From Streptomyces sp. SJL17-4 (GTDB lineage Bacteria; Actinomycetota; Actinomycetes; Streptomycetales; Streptomycetaceae): 64,000 bases of DNA. Positions 1-11,294 of the stretch are shown piece by piece; within the stretch, counting starts at the first letter, position 1, and each line of letters opens with the position of its first letter. The notes below the pieces were generated by a model. It saw nothing but the letters and a program-made list of their open reading frames with translations, did no database searches and had not been told where the DNA came from. The translations under genes and the position numbers were made by a program. The stretch covers positions 1,984,001-2,048,000 of the forward strand of contig NZ_CP104578.1 of NCBI RefSeq assembly GCF_036826855.1. The letters are read 5' to 3'.

Positions 1-535
1 GGGCGCCGTCGAACTGGCCCATCTCGATGATGCCGGGCCGCAGGGTGTCGCGGACCTTCTTGTTCGGGTCGTCGACGGAGGCCGCGTCGAGGAGGGCGGT
101 GAGGTCGGTCAGCTGCTTCTGGCCGACGAGGACGCCCATGTCCATCTGCTCGGCGCCGGAGTTGTCGATGAGGTCCGGCGGGTTGCCACCGTTGAAGCGC
201 GGCTGGAGCTCGGTGGTGATCTTCTGGGTGGGCGTGAACTTGACCTTGGCCTTGGGGTAATTCGTCTCGTAGACCTTGATCGCGTCCTTGGCGTACTGCT
301 GTCCGAATCCGCCGTCGAAGAGGACGAAATCGAGCGGTGCCGACTCGTTCACCCCGAGCGGGTTCTTGTCGGACTTCGTACCCTTCTCGACCTTGCCGTT
401 TCCGTCGCCGCTGCTGCTCGCGCAGGCGGAGAGGAAGCCCATGGTCGGCACCGAAATCAGGCCGATCGCGGCGGAACGCTTGATCAGGTCGCGACGGCCA
501 AGGCCCTCATTGGTCTGAGCGGAGGTGGATCCCAT
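1..535 (-). CDS. ngcE: NgcE-like N-acetylglucosamine/chitobiose-binding lipoprotein (3' end outside window)
   Basis: The first 178 residues of an ABC-transporter sugar-binding protein are visible; the rest lies beyond position 1. The start ATG at 535 has a GAGGA ribosome site about 9 bases upstream. Residues 13-16 (GRRD) form a twin-arginine motif, and LSAC with Cys38 is a lipobox, so the protein is probably a Tat-exported lipoprotein. The mature part begins with a Ser/Gly linker followed by the extracellular solute-binding fold typical of sugar ABC systems. The N-terminus closely resembles what I remember of Streptomyces NgcE, the receptor of the NgcEFG importer for N-acetylglucosamine and chitobiose from chitin. 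The permease genes would lie left of the window. A DasR-type operator sits about 155 bases upstream and fits control by aminosugar signals. Confidence 0.8.
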   Translation of the reverse strand, partial: MGSTSAQTNEGLGRRDLIKRSAAIGLISVPTMGFLSACASSSGDGNGKVEKGTKSDKNPLGVNESAPLDFVLFDGGFGQQYAKDAIKVYETNYPKAKVKFTPTQKITTELQPRFNGGNPPDLIDNSGAEQMDMGVLVGQKQLTDLTALLDAASVDDPNKKVRDTLRPGIIEMGQFDGA

Positions 536-1075
536 GCTCAAGTCCTCGCCTTCATTCAGGACTCAGGCGGTGTACCGGTCGCCCGTACTCACTCGCCACA
601 GGCGAAGGGCCCCGCCACCGCGGTCATTTGCAGCCGGGTCGTGCAGGCGTCGGGCCGTCGTGTGATGGAACCGACTGGCTGGACGCCGACAGGTATAGTC
701 CACTTCCCTTCGCCTGAGCAAGATCGAAAGCAGGTTTTGACGGCCATCTTTCCCGAGTTGAGACCTCCGGGATAAGCACGCTGGATCTGCGGCGTTTCGT
801 CCAACCGTTGGCCCTGTAACACCCTTGACAGCACATCAGGCCTCCACCTATGGGAGGCCGTGTCGCAGCATGGGCGGGACCCCAACCGTACGGAGCGGGT
901 GAGTGAAGGGGCAAAGGCGGACATACGTCCGTGATCGAAACAGTTGTGTCACAGACCCTCCACCAAGTGAAGATTCCATAAGGAGGATCCGGGATCATAG
1001 AGGTCTCGCCGGCGCCCGTCCTCGCGACGGAGGCGCGGCGAACCTGCCTGGTTTCCTATGCGTTTGGAGTAATAC
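536..1075. other. 540-bp divergent intergenic region
   Basis: No convincing gene. It carries the upstream signals of ngcE (minus) and of the secreted repeat protein (plus). Visible items are a DasR-like site at 689-704 and a possible plus-strand promoter, TTGACA at 825-830 and TATGGG at 849-854 with an 18-base spacer. An AAGGAGG at 980-986 has no start codon at the right distance. The short reading frames here have no coding character. I looked for a ydaO-type riboswitch and did not see one. Confidence 0.6.
689..704. promoter_or_regulatory. DasR-responsive element (dre) candidate upstream of ngcE
   Basis: ACAGGTATAGTCCACT matches the dre pattern ACTGGTCTAGACCACT, as I remember it, at 13 of 16 positions and keeps the GG...CC half-site geometry. 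It lies 154 bases upstream of the ngcE start. DasR is the GntR-family regulator that senses phosphorylated aminosugars in Streptomyces, so the location makes biological sense. The match is from memory of the consensus, not from a scored matrix. Confidence 0.6.
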
Positions 1076-1993
1076 GTGGCGAAGTCTTCTCGCCTGAACC
1101 GCACGGGCGTTCTGTCCCGTGTGACGGTCGCGGCGATAACGGCGGCTCTGGTCGGCACGACGACGGCGGCCGCGGCCGCCGACGCGCCGAAGCCCACCAT
1201 CGCCGGCGTCGAGCAGGCGTCCGGCGCAAGCGCCTTCTCGGCCGAGTCGGCCGCCGCCGCCGCTCCGGTGAACTACCTGAACGGCGTCAACAGCGCCGGC
1301 ATCATCTGGCGTTACGAGCCGGTCGGTGGTGGCGCCATCCAGCGCCTCAACACCCAGTCCGGCTCGGGCTGGAACTACGACAAGCACTTCTCGCAGGCCG
1401 ACATGGACGGCAACGGCTCCGCCAACGGCATGTACACCGTCAACCGCGGCAACCTGACCTACACCGCGTTCGGCGGCTCGCCCCGCTTCATCGGTGGCGG
1501 CTGGGGCATCTACAACGAGGTCTTCTCGGCCGCCAACACCGGTGGTGGCGTGGCCGACGACGTCCTCGCCCGCGACAGCTCCGGTGTGCTGTGGCACTAC
1601 CTGGGCAACGGCAACGGCTCGCTGACCCAGCGCTACCGCATCGGCTCCGGCTGGAACGCCTACACCCAGATCGCCGGCAAGGGCGACGTCTCCGGCGACG
1701 GCCGGCCCGACATCGTCGCCCGCGACCGTTCCGGCGTGCTGTGGCTGTACAAGGGCACCGGCAACTACCGGTCGCCCTTCACCACCCGCAGCCGCATCGG
1801 GAGTGGCTGGAACTCCTACAACGCCATCGCCTCCTCGGGTGACCTGAACTTCGACGGCAAGGCGGACCTCGTCGCCCGCGACAGCGCCGGCGCGCTGTGG
1901 CTGTACAAGGGCCGTGGCAGCTCCACGACCCCGTACACCGGCCGCGTGAAGATCGGCACGTCCGGCTGGAACGGCTTCCGCGAGCTCTTCTAG
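1076..1993 (+). CDS. secreted FG-GAP/VCBS-repeat protein
   Basis: A 305-aa exported protein. The GTG start at 1076 is preceded by GGAG. Residues 1-36 form a Sec signal peptide: Lys/Arg-rich N-region, hydrophobic core ending in a run of Ala, and a likely cut before AD. From about residue 60 the protein consists of roughly 48-aa repeats built on the pattern RIGSGWN...GDxxxDGxxDxxARDxxGxLWLYKG. The acidic loops (GDVSGDGRPD, GDLNFDGKAD) look like calcium-binding FG-GAP/VCBS repeats, so a beta-propeller or lectin-like fold outside the cell is likely. No catalytic motif or cell-wall anchor is visible. The ligand is unknown; being next to ngcE suggests, but does not prove, a link to extracellular polymers. 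A strong terminator follows directly. Confidence 0.75.
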   Translation: MAKSSRLNRTGVLSRVTVAAITAALVGTTTAAAAADAPKPTIAGVEQASGASAFSAESAAAAAPVNYLNGVNSAGIIWRYEPVGGGAIQRLNTQSGSGWNYDKHFSQADMDGNGSANGMYTVNRGNLTYTAFGGSPRFIGGGWGIYNEVFSAANTGGGVADDVLARDSSGVLWHYLGNGNGSLTQRYRIGSGWNAYTQIAGKGDVSGDGRPDIVARDRSGVLWLYKGTGNYRSPFTTRSRIGSGWNSYNAIASSGDLNFDGKADLVARDSAGALWLYKGRGSSTTPYTGRVKIGTSGWNGFRELF

Positions 1994-2010
1994 TCGCCTT
2001 GGCGCAACGC

Positions 2011-2046
2011 AAGGGCCCCGCTCCTCTTCCGAGGAGCGGGGCCCTT
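2011..2046. terminator. bidirectional hairpin terminator between the secreted-protein gene and acnA
   Basis: A perfect 15-bp stem (2011-2025 pairing with 2032-2046) closes a 6-base loop. It lies 18 bases after the plus-strand stop and 27 bases beyond the acnA stop, so it probably serves both convergent transcripts. Confidence 0.9.
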
Positions 2047-2072
2047 GTCGTACTAGCCGATCACCCGACGCG

Positions 2073-4967
<2,895 letters not shown>

Positions 4968-5017
4968 TCTAGTGCATCCCCGCTGCTCGGTCATGCCCGG
5001 CATGCCTGTGACGGCCG

Positions 5018-6076
5018 TCATCCTGACGGCCGTCCGGTCGACGTGCGCGGACACAGCCGGGCCGGGACCGTCAGCCCGCCCGGCGCGGGGGCCGGGAGGG
5101 CGGGGTCGAGCCGGGCCACCAGGGTCGTGATCGCCGTCTCCGCGATGGTCTCGGGCCGCAGCGTCACCGTGGTCACCGGGGGGTCGGTCTCGGCATAGGC
5201 CGGATCCTCGCTGGCGCAGACGAGGAGCAGGTCGTCGGGGATCCGCAGACCGTGGCGGGCCGCAGCCGCGAGGACCTGCCGGCCGCCGGGGTCGTAGAGG
5301 GAGTGGACGGCGTCGCAGGAGGAGGCCGGGTCGGAGAGGGGTCGGTCGGAGGAGTCCCGCCCCGAGAGGGCCCGGTCGGCGAACGCCCGGTCGAAGGCAT
5401 GGCCATGCGCGTCCTCCGGGTCGAAGGTGATCACCGAGGGCTCCCGGCCGTGCTCCCGGCACCACTCCTCGTACGCCCGGGTCACGGCGCCGGTGTAGTA
5501 CTCGCGGCCGTACCCGGCGTGCAGGGCGATCCGGCGCGCACCGGCGGCCGCCAGATGGTCGAGGACCTCGCGGGTGGTCGTGGCGTGGTCGTTGTCGACC
5601 CAGACGTCGTCGGGGTGCGGGTCGGTGGGGCGGCCGTCGAAGACCACGGGGATGCCCCGGGCCCGCAGGGCGCGCAGCACCCGGTCGTCCTCGGGGCTGT
5701 CGAGCAGGAGCATGCCGTCGACGGTCAGGGTGTGCCACAGGGTCTCTCCGCCGCGCTCCGCGGGGAGGACGGTCAGCGCGTAGCCGAGGGCGTGCGCGGT
5801 GGCCGCGGCGGCGGTCAGCAGGCGGGAGAAGTAGGGGACCTGGAGGTAGTTCCAGGGCGCGCCCGCGAAGGTGGTGACGGCGAGGCCGAGCGTCCCGGTC
5901 CGGCTGAGGGGCGTCCGGCGCGAGCCGTAGCCGAGGGCCGCCGCCACCTCGCGGACCCGGCGCCGGGTGGACTCACCGAGCCGGCCCGTGCCGTTGAGGG
6001 CGTGGGACACGGTGGCGGTGGACACCTCCGCGGCGCGGGCGATGTCGGTGAGGGTGGGCCCTGGCATGCGCGCCAT
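5018..6076 (-). CDS. LacI-family transcriptional regulator
   Basis: A 352-aa regulator. Residues 8-27 (LTDIARAAEVSTATVSHALN) are the classical LacI helix-turn-helix plus hinge helix, followed by a periplasmic-binding-protein-like effector domain to about residue 335. Two starts are possible, ATG 6076 and ATG 6067; the HTH spacing allows either. It is divergent from the amidohydrolase gene, with an 84-base gap holding an inverted repeat, so that gene is the likely target. The effector is not identifiable from sequence, but most LacI proteins sense sugars. Residues 240-262 carry a D/R/S-rich repeat (SGRDSSDRPLSDPASS), probably a surface loop insertion. The 3' end overlaps two copies of the palindrome GACGGCCGTC. 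Confidence 0.9.
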   Translation of the reverse strand: MARMPGPTLTDIARAAEVSTATVSHALNGTGRLGESTRRRVREVAAALGYGSRRTPLSRTGTLGLAVTTFAGAPWNYLQVPYFSRLLTAAAATAHALGYALTVLPAERGGETLWHTLTVDGMLLLDSPEDDRVLRALRARGIPVVFDGRPTDPHPDDVWVDNDHATTTREVLDHLAAAGARRIALHAGYGREYYTGAVTRAYEEWCREHGREPSVITFDPEDAHGHAFDRAFADRALSGRDSSDRPLSDPASSCDAVHSLYDPGGRQVLAAAARHGLRIPDDLLLVCASEDPAYAETDPPVTTVTLRPETIAETAITTLVARLDPALPAPAPGGLTVPARLCPRTSTGRPSG

Positions 6077-6106
6077 CGTACGGATTTCGCGGTCCGGGGA
6101 GGGTAC

Positions 6107-6124
6107 TGGTTACGACGTTAATCA
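6107..6124. promoter_or_regulatory. inverted repeat between the lacI-type and amidohydrolase genes
   Basis: TGGTTA - 6 bases - TAATCA, arms with one mismatch, in an otherwise GC-rich divergent spacer. This is a reasonable operator for the adjacent LacI protein, though it lacks the central CG usual for LacI sites. Confidence 0.4.
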
Positions 6125-6160
6125 GCGAGCGTCCGGCCACAGCCAATGTTTGGAGTGGTC

Positions 6161-8038
6161 ATGACTTCTTCCCTGAGCCGGCGCACCGTTCTCGCCGCCG
6201 CCGGTGCGGCGGGTCTCGTCGGGGTCGCCGGGAGCCCCGCGGCGGCGGGCTCGCGCCCCCGGTCGGCCGCGCTGGTCGTGCACAACGCCCGGGTGTTCAC
6301 CGGCCGGTCCGGCGGCCGGCCCGTCGAGGCCGTGGCCGTCGGCCGCGACGGCCGGATCCTGGCGACCGGCCGGGGCAACGAACTGCGCCGCCTCGTCGGC
6401 CGGGACACCGAGGTCGTCGACGCGCGCGGTGCGACCGTGATGAGCGGCATCCACGACGGCCACGTCCACCCCCTGGGCGCGGGCAGCCGCTCGCTGCGGC
6501 CCTCACTCGAAGGGGCGGAGACGACACGGGAGGAGCTGCTCGCGATCCTGACCGGCTTCCTGAAGGACAGCCCGGGGCAGGAACCGGACGGCTGGCTGGT
6601 CGTGGAGGACTGGAACCCGATCGGCCTGCTGCCGCAGGGGTCGCTCCCCCACCACTCGCTGCTCGACGCCCTCCCCACCCGCCGTCCGGTCGCCCTGGTC
6701 GGCGGGGACGGCCACAACATCTGGGTCAACGGCCGCGCCCTGGAGATCGCCGGCATCACGGCCGCCACACCGGACCCGCCCGGCGGGAAGATCGTGAAGG
6801 GCGCGGACGGCAGGCCGACCGGCGTCCTCAAGGACGACGCCCAGCCGCTGGTGACCCGGCACATCCCGGAGCCGAGCGAGGCCGAACTGGTCGCGGCCTG
6901 CGCGCGGGTGCTCGCCCAGGCGGCGGCCTCGGGGGTCACCACGATGATGGACGCCCTGGTCGGGCGCGGTGAGCTGAGCACGTACCGGGCGCTCGCGGCG
7001 GCGGGGAAGCTGCCGCAGCGGATCGTCCCGGCGATCCGGCTCGACCCGGACCAGGCGAAGGACCCGGCGGCGGCGCTCGCGTACGCCCGGGGGCTGCGCC
7101 GGGAGTTCGGCGACGTGCGCGGGCTGCGCTTCGGGATGATCAAGGTGTTCCTGGACGGGGTGATCGAGTACCCGGCGCAGACGGCGGCGCTCCTCGAACC
7201 GTATCTGGACGGTGAGGGACGATCCACCACCAACCGGGGTGAACTGTACGTCTCGGCCCAGGACTACGGACGGCTTTCGGCCACCTTCAACCGGGCCGGC
7301 TGGCAGATGCACGCCCACGGCCTGGGCGACCGGGCCGTACGGACGGCGCTCGACGGATACGCGTACGCCCGCCGCGCCACCGGGCTGCGCGACCCGCGCA
7401 ACGCCGTCGCCCATCTCCAGCTGGTGGACCCCGCCGATCTGCGGCGCTTCGCCGCACTGGGCGTGGCGGCCTGCATGCAGCTGCAGTGGGCGTCCGCGGA
7501 CACCTGGACGATGGAGGCGCTCCTGCCGTACATCGGAGCCGAGCGGCACCGGTGGATGTACCCGGCGCGCTCGCTCGAACGCCACGGCGCCGTGCTCTCG
7601 GGCGGCTCGGACTGGCCGGTGGACGCGCTCCAGGTGTGGAACCAGATCCGGACCGCGATCGACCGGCAGGGGGCGTACGGCGAGGGCCCGCTCCACCGCG
7701 AGCTCGAGGGCCTGAGCCGCGCCTCGACGCTGCGGATGCACACGTACGGCACGGCCTGGCAGCTGCGGATGGACGGGGAGACCGGGACGGTCCGGGAGGG
7801 ACGGGCCGCCGATCTGCTGCTTCTCGACCGGGATGTAATGGAATGTCCGGTCGCGGACATCAGTGACACCACGGTGCGGCTCACGCTGGTCGGGGGCCGC
7901 GTGGTCCACGACGCGGAGTCGGCCTCGGGGCGTACGGCCGGCGCGGGTCTTGCCCGTGCGGCGTCCGCGCCGCGGCCCTCGACGTACGCGGCGGTGCACG
8001 GCGGCCGGCACCGGGCGTGCGGCTGCGCGGCGCACTGA
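6161..8038 (+). CDS. Tat-exported amidohydrolase, YtcJ-like
   Basis: A 625-aa metal-dependent hydrolase of the amidohydrolase-3 (YtcJ) family. ATG 6161 is chosen because GGAG lies 5 bases upstream. Residues 5-30 (SRRTVLAAAGAAG) form a twin-arginine signal peptide, so the enzyme is probably exported folded with its metal. The HxH metal motif is in SGIHDGHVHP (about residues 97-106). HAHGLGDRAV and GSDWPVDALQVW supply the later His and Asp ligands. These enzymes cleave C-N bonds in amides or cyclic compounds, but the substrate cannot be inferred. The C-terminal 40 residues are a low-complexity tail rich in Ala, Arg and His, ending in a Cys motif, GCAAH. Probably controlled by the divergent LacI protein. 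Confidence 0.85.
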   Translation: MTSSLSRRTVLAAAGAAGLVGVAGSPAAAGSRPRSAALVVHNARVFTGRSGGRPVEAVAVGRDGRILATGRGNELRRLVGRDTEVVDARGATVMSGIHDGHVHPLGAGSRSLRPSLEGAETTREELLAILTGFLKDSPGQEPDGWLVVEDWNPIGLLPQGSLPHHSLLDALPTRRPVALVGGDGHNIWVNGRALEIAGITAATPDPPGGKIVKGADGRPTGVLKDDAQPLVTRHIPEPSEAELVAACARVLAQAAASGVTTMMDALVGRGELSTYRALAAAGKLPQRIVPAIRLDPDQAKDPAAALAYARGLRREFGDVRGLRFGMIKVFLDGVIEYPAQTAALLEPYLDGEGRSTTNRGELYVSAQDYGRLSATFNRAGWQMHAHGLGDRAVRTALDGYAYARRATGLRDPRNAVAHLQLVDPADLRRFAALGVAACMQLQWASADTWTMEALLPYIGAERHRWMYPARSLERHGAVLSGGSDWPVDALQVWNQIRTAIDRQGAYGEGPLHRELEGLSRASTLRMHTYGTAWQLRMDGETGTVREGRAADLLLLDRDVMECPVADISDTTVRLTLVGGRVVHDAESASGRTAGAGLARAASAPRPSTYAAVHGGRHRACGCAAH

Positions 8039-8082
8039 GACGCTCGCCCTCCACACAGGCCACCCCCTCCCCCGCAGACACC

Positions 8083-8124
8083 CGCCCGTACGGCCGCGGA
8101 CGAATTGCCGCGGCCGTACGGGCG
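8083..8124. terminator. 17-bp hairpin terminator after the amidohydrolase gene
   Basis: A perfect 17-bp GC-rich stem (8083-8099 with 8108-8124) has an 8-base loop. It lies 45 bases after the stop and ends 15 bases before the next start. There is no U-tract, which is usual in Streptomyces. Confidence 0.8.
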
Positions 8125-8139
8125 GCCGAGGATCGGGAC

Positions 8140-8496
8140 ATGTTCAGTGGCGCGCACGTGATTCTGTACACGCGGGACGCGGAGGCCGACCGGGCCTTCC
8201 TCAAGGACGTGACCGGCTTCCCGCACGTGGACGCCGGGGGCGGCTGGCTCATCTTCAAGCTGCCGCCCGCCGAGGTCGCCGTCCACCCGACGAAGGAGGA
8301 GCCGAAGCACGAGCTCTACCTCATGTGCGACGACCTCACCGCGACCCTGACGGAGCTGGAGGACCGGGGCGCGGAGATCTCACGCGCCATCACCGACCAG
8401 GGCTGGGGCCTGCTCGCCGCCGTACGGCTGCCGAGCGGCACCGAACTCCCCCTGTACGAACCGCGTCACCCGACCGCGCACGGCCTGTCACTCTGA
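8140..8496 (+). CDS. small VOC-fold (glyoxalase-like) protein
   Basis: A 118-aa single-domain protein of the vicinal-oxygen-chelate superfamily. It starts MFSGAHVILYTRDAEADRAFL and has the beta-alpha-beta-beta-beta pattern twice. Candidate metal ligands are His7 and the Glu in LPLYEPRHP near the C-terminus. GAGG about 9 bases upstream supports ATG 8140. Family members include dioxygenases, glyoxalases and antibiotic-binding proteins, so I cannot name a substrate. It follows a strong terminator, so it probably has its own weak promoter. Confidence 0.75.
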   Translation: MFSGAHVILYTRDAEADRAFLKDVTGFPHVDAGGGWLIFKLPPAEVAVHPTKEEPKHELYLMCDDLTATLTELEDRGAEISRAITDQGWGLLAAVRLPSGTELPLYEPRHPTAHGLSL

Positions 8497-8520
8497 CGGC
8501 CTACCCCAACGGCGAGCACC

Positions 8521-8541
8521 ATCTCATATCTGAGATAACGT
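8521..8541 (+). promoter_or_regulatory. operator and -10 element giving a probably leaderless mRNA for the XRE/MurA gene
   Basis: ATCTC (8521-8525) and GAGAT (8532-8536) form an inverted repeat with a 6-base spacer, followed by AAC, exactly as in the acnA palindrome. TAACGT at 8536-8541 fits a -10 hexamer; 6 bases later comes the ATG, and there is no ribosome site. This implies a leaderless transcript starting at the ATG, repressed when the repeat is bound. Confidence 0.5.
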
Positions 8542-8547
8542 GACGCC

Positions 8548-10077
8548 ATGGCAGACGACTACCTCGTACGCATCGGCAAGCTCATCCGTGACGCCCGTCA
8601 GCACCGCGGCTGGACACAGACGCAGCTCGCCGAAGCACTGGCCACGAGCCAGAGCGCCGTCAACCGGATCGAGCGCGGCAACCAGAACATCAGCCTTGAG
8701 ATGATCGCCAGGATCGGCGAAGCCCTCGACAGCGAGATCGTGTCCCTGGGTTACGCGGGACCGATGCACCTCAGGGTCGTCGGCCGCCGCCGCCTCTCGG
8801 GCGCCATCGACGTCAAGACGAGCAAGAACGCCTGCGTCGCGCTGCTCTGCGCCTCCCTCCTCAACAAGGGCCGCACGGTCCTGCGCCGGGTCGCCCGCAT
8901 CGAGGAGGTCTTCCGCCTCCTGGAGGTGCTCAACTCCATCGGGGTGCGCACCCGCTGGGTGAACGACGGCGTCGACCTGGAGCTCGTGCCGCCGGCCGAG
9001 CTGGACATGGACTCGATCGACGCCGAGGCGGCGATCCGCACCCGCTCGATCATCATGTTCCTCGGCCCGCTGCTGCACCGCATGGACCGCTTCAAGCTGC
9101 CGTACGCCGGCGGCTGCGACCTCGGTACGCGCACGATCGAGCCGCACATGATCGCGCTGCGCCGCTTCGGCCTCGACATCACCGCGACCGAGGGCATCTA
9201 CCACGCCCAGGTCGAGCGCTCGGTCTCCCCCGACCGCCCGATCGTGCTGACCGAGCGCGGCGACACCGTGACCGAGAACGCCCTGCTCGCGGCGGCCCGC
9301 CACGACGGCGTGACCGTCATCCGCAACGCCTCCTCCAACTACATGGTCCAGGACCTGTGCTTCTTCCTGGAGGCCCTCGGCGTACGGGTGGACGGCATCG
9401 GCACCACCACCCTCACCGTGCACGGAGTGCCGCAGATCGACGTGGACGTCGACTACTCCCCCTCCGAGGACCCGGTCGAGGCGATGAGCCTGCTGGCGGC
9501 GGCGGTCGTGACGGAATCCGAACTGACCATCCGCCGGGTCCCGATCGAGTTCATGGAGATCGAGCTCGCGGTCCTGGAGGAGATGGGCCTCGACCACGAC
9601 CGCTCGGCCGAGTACCCGGCGGACAACGGCCGGACCCGCTTGGTCGACCTGACGGTCCGCCCCTCCAAGCTGGAGGCGCCGATCGACAAGATCCACCCGA
9701 TGCCGTTCCCCGGCCTGAACATCGACAACGTCCCCTTCTTCGCGGCGATCGCGGCGACGGCCCAGGGCAAGACCCTGATCCACGACTGGGTCTACGACAA
9801 CCGCGCCATCTACCTCACGGACCTCAACCGCCTCGGCGGCCGCCTCCAGCTCCTGGACCCCCACCGCGTCCTGGTGGAGGGCCCCACCCGCTGGCGCGCC
9901 GCCGAGATGATGTGCCCGCCGGCCCTGCGCCCCGCGGTGGTCGTCCTCCTCGCGATGATGGCCGCCGAGGGCACGTCGGTCCTGCGGAACGTGTACGTCA
10001 TCAACCGGGGTTACGAGGACCTGGCGGAGCGACTGAACTCGATCGGCGCGCAGATCGAGATCTTCCGGGACATCTAG
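8548..10077 (+). CDS. murA2: XRE helix-turn-helix fused to UDP-GlcNAc 1-carboxyvinyltransferase-like domain (MurA paralogue)
   Basis: A 509-aa fusion. Residues about 5-60 are a Cro/C1-type HTH (TQLAEALATSQSAVNRIERG). Residues about 75-509 form the two-lobed EPSP-synthase/MurA fold. MurA hallmarks remain: KTSKNA, like the substrate-binding Lys-Asn pair, and GGCDLGTRTIEPH with Cys190 at the position of the fosfomycin-sensitive catalytic Cys. The enzyme half would transfer enolpyruvate from PEP to UDP-GlcNAc for peptidoglycan; the HTH suggests a regulator that senses these metabolites. As I recall, a MurA paralogue lies beside acnA in S. coelicolor. The absence of a Shine-Dalgarno sequence and a -10 six bases upstream indicate leaderless translation. 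It ends convergently with the MFS gene, overlapping by 4 bases. Confidence 0.88.
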   Translation: MADDYLVRIGKLIRDARQHRGWTQTQLAEALATSQSAVNRIERGNQNISLEMIARIGEALDSEIVSLGYAGPMHLRVVGRRRLSGAIDVKTSKNACVALLCASLLNKGRTVLRRVARIEEVFRLLEVLNSIGVRTRWVNDGVDLELVPPAELDMDSIDAEAAIRTRSIIMFLGPLLHRMDRFKLPYAGGCDLGTRTIEPHMIALRRFGLDITATEGIYHAQVERSVSPDRPIVLTERGDTVTENALLAAARHDGVTVIRNASSNYMVQDLCFFLEALGVRVDGIGTTTLTVHGVPQIDVDVDYSPSEDPVEAMSLLAAAVVTESELTIRRVPIEFMEIELAVLEEMGLDHDRSAEYPADNGRTRLVDLTVRPSKLEAPIDKIHPMPFPGLNIDNVPFFAAIAATAQGKTLIHDWVYDNRAIYLTDLNRLGGRLQLLDPHRVLVEGPTRWRAAEMMCPPALRPAVVVLLAMMAAEGTSVLRNVYVINRGYEDLAERLNSIGAQIEIFRDI

Positions 10078-11294
10078 GACACCCCCTGGGGGCCGTTCGC
10101 GCGGCGGGGCGCCTTTGCGCCCGGCGCGAGGGGCCCCCTCGCCGCCGGTACGAGGGCGAGGCCGAGGAGCGGGGTTGTCGCGAGGAGTAGCCAGGGGGTG
10201 GGGCCCGGGTGGTCCAGGAGGGCGCCCACCGGGGCCGACGCGGCGAGGACCACCAGGCCGGAGAGCGAGGAGAGCGCGCCGGTGGCCAGGCCGAGCCGGC
10301 GCTCGTCCACCAGGTCCGGGAGCAGGGCCCGGGTGGCGGGCAGCACCAGCATCTGTCCGAGGGTGAGCAGGACGGTGAACGTGGCCGCCGCCCAGAGGCC
10401 CTCGTACGTCCGGAGGGCGGCCGTCGCGGCGAACGCCGCAGCGATCAGGAGGAGGCCGGCGCGGACCATCGCCGGGCCGTCGAGGCGGGTGGCCGCGAGC
10501 CGTTCCAGGGGCGCCGAGCCGAACACGACCAGGGCGGAGGAGAGGGCGAACAACCAGCCGAGGGCGGCCTGGGAGCCGGTGGCGCGGTCCAGTTCGGCGG
10601 GGAGGGCCAGATAGAGCTGGTTGTAGGCGAGGAGATAGGTGGAGTAGGCGAGGGCGAGGCGGAGGAAGCGCCGCTCGCCGAGGACCGTCCGCCACTCCCC
10701 CGGGTGCCGTTCCCGGCCGCCGCCACGGGGCATCAGCCGGGCGTGGGCGGCGAGGACGAGCGCGAAGACGGCCGCTCCGGCCAGGCAGGCCGTACGGAAG
10801 TGGGCGTCGCCGGTCCCGTACAGGAGCAGGGCGCCGAGGGCCGGGCCGAGGAGGGCGCCGGCCTGGCCGCCTGCCGAGAAGCGGGCCAGGGTCCGGGTGC
10901 GCCGGGGGCCGCCGGACCGTTCGGCTCGCAGCGCCTCGCGGGCGATCTCGGACTCGACGGCCGGGGAGAAGAGGGCGGCGGCGAAGCCGACGAGGACGAC
11001 GGCCCCGGTGACCGTCCAGGGGTTCTCCGCGAGGGCGAGCCAGGCGAAACCGACGACCCGCAGCGCGCAGCCGGCGAGGACCACGGGCCGGGGCCCGTAC
11101 CGGTCGGTGAGCGCCCCACCGACGACGAACAGGCCCTGCTGGCTGAAGGTCCGCAGGCCCAGGACGAGTCCGACGAGCGCGCCGCCGAATCCGAGGGCAC
11201 CGCCCAGATGGCCGGCGAGGTAGGGCAGGACGGCGAAGAAGCCGAGGTTGAAGGCGAACTGGCTCGTGATGAGCAGGCGGGCGAGGGGGGTCAC
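10074..11294 (-). CDS. MFS transporter at the end of the Zur-box operon
   Basis: A 406-aa major-facilitator protein with about 12 hydrophobic segments, starting VTPLARLLITSQFAFNLGFFAVLPYL. The motif GGALTDRYGPRP is the A-motif after TM2. The start GTG 11294 overlaps the stop of the upstream ATPase gene (GTGA), which means translational coupling. In metallophore loci such as staphylopine (cnt), an MFS exporter of this size is encoded beside an Opp/Nik-type importer, so this protein may export a chelator; drug efflux is the alternative. The last 25 residues are basic and low-complexity. Confidence 0.8.
   Translation of the reverse strand: MTPLARLLITSQFAFNLGFFAVLPYLAGHLGGALGFGGALVGLVLGLRTFSQQGLFVVGGALTDRYGPRPVVLAGCALRVVGFAWLALAENPWTVTGAVVLVGFAAALFSPAVESEIAREALRAERSGGPRRTRTLARFSAGGQAGALLGPALGALLLYGTGDAHFRTACLAGAAVFALVLAAHARLMPRGGGRERHPGEWRTVLGERRFLRLALAYSTYLLAYNQLYLALPAELDRATGSQAALGWLFALSSALVVFGSAPLERLAATRLDGPAMVRAGLLLIAAAFAATAALRTYEGLWAAATFTVLLTLGQMLVLPATRALLPDLVDERRLGLATGALSSLSGLVVLAASAPVGALLDHPGPTPWLLLATTPLLGLALVPAARGPLAPGAKAPRRANGPQGVS

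Noticed and set aside
919..930. GGACATACGTCC palindrome before the secreted-protein gene
   Set aside because: The four central bases break the symmetry; 4-base arms are expected by chance.
536..1075. A ydaO (c-di-AMP) riboswitch or other leader RNA before the secreted protein
   Set aside because: I found no matching conserved core, and the pairings I could draw were short and unspecific.
5010..5034. Two GACGGCCGTC palindromes as operators of acnA
   Set aside because: They overlap the LacI gene end and are more likely part of a weak terminator; this decamer is common in GC-rich genomes.
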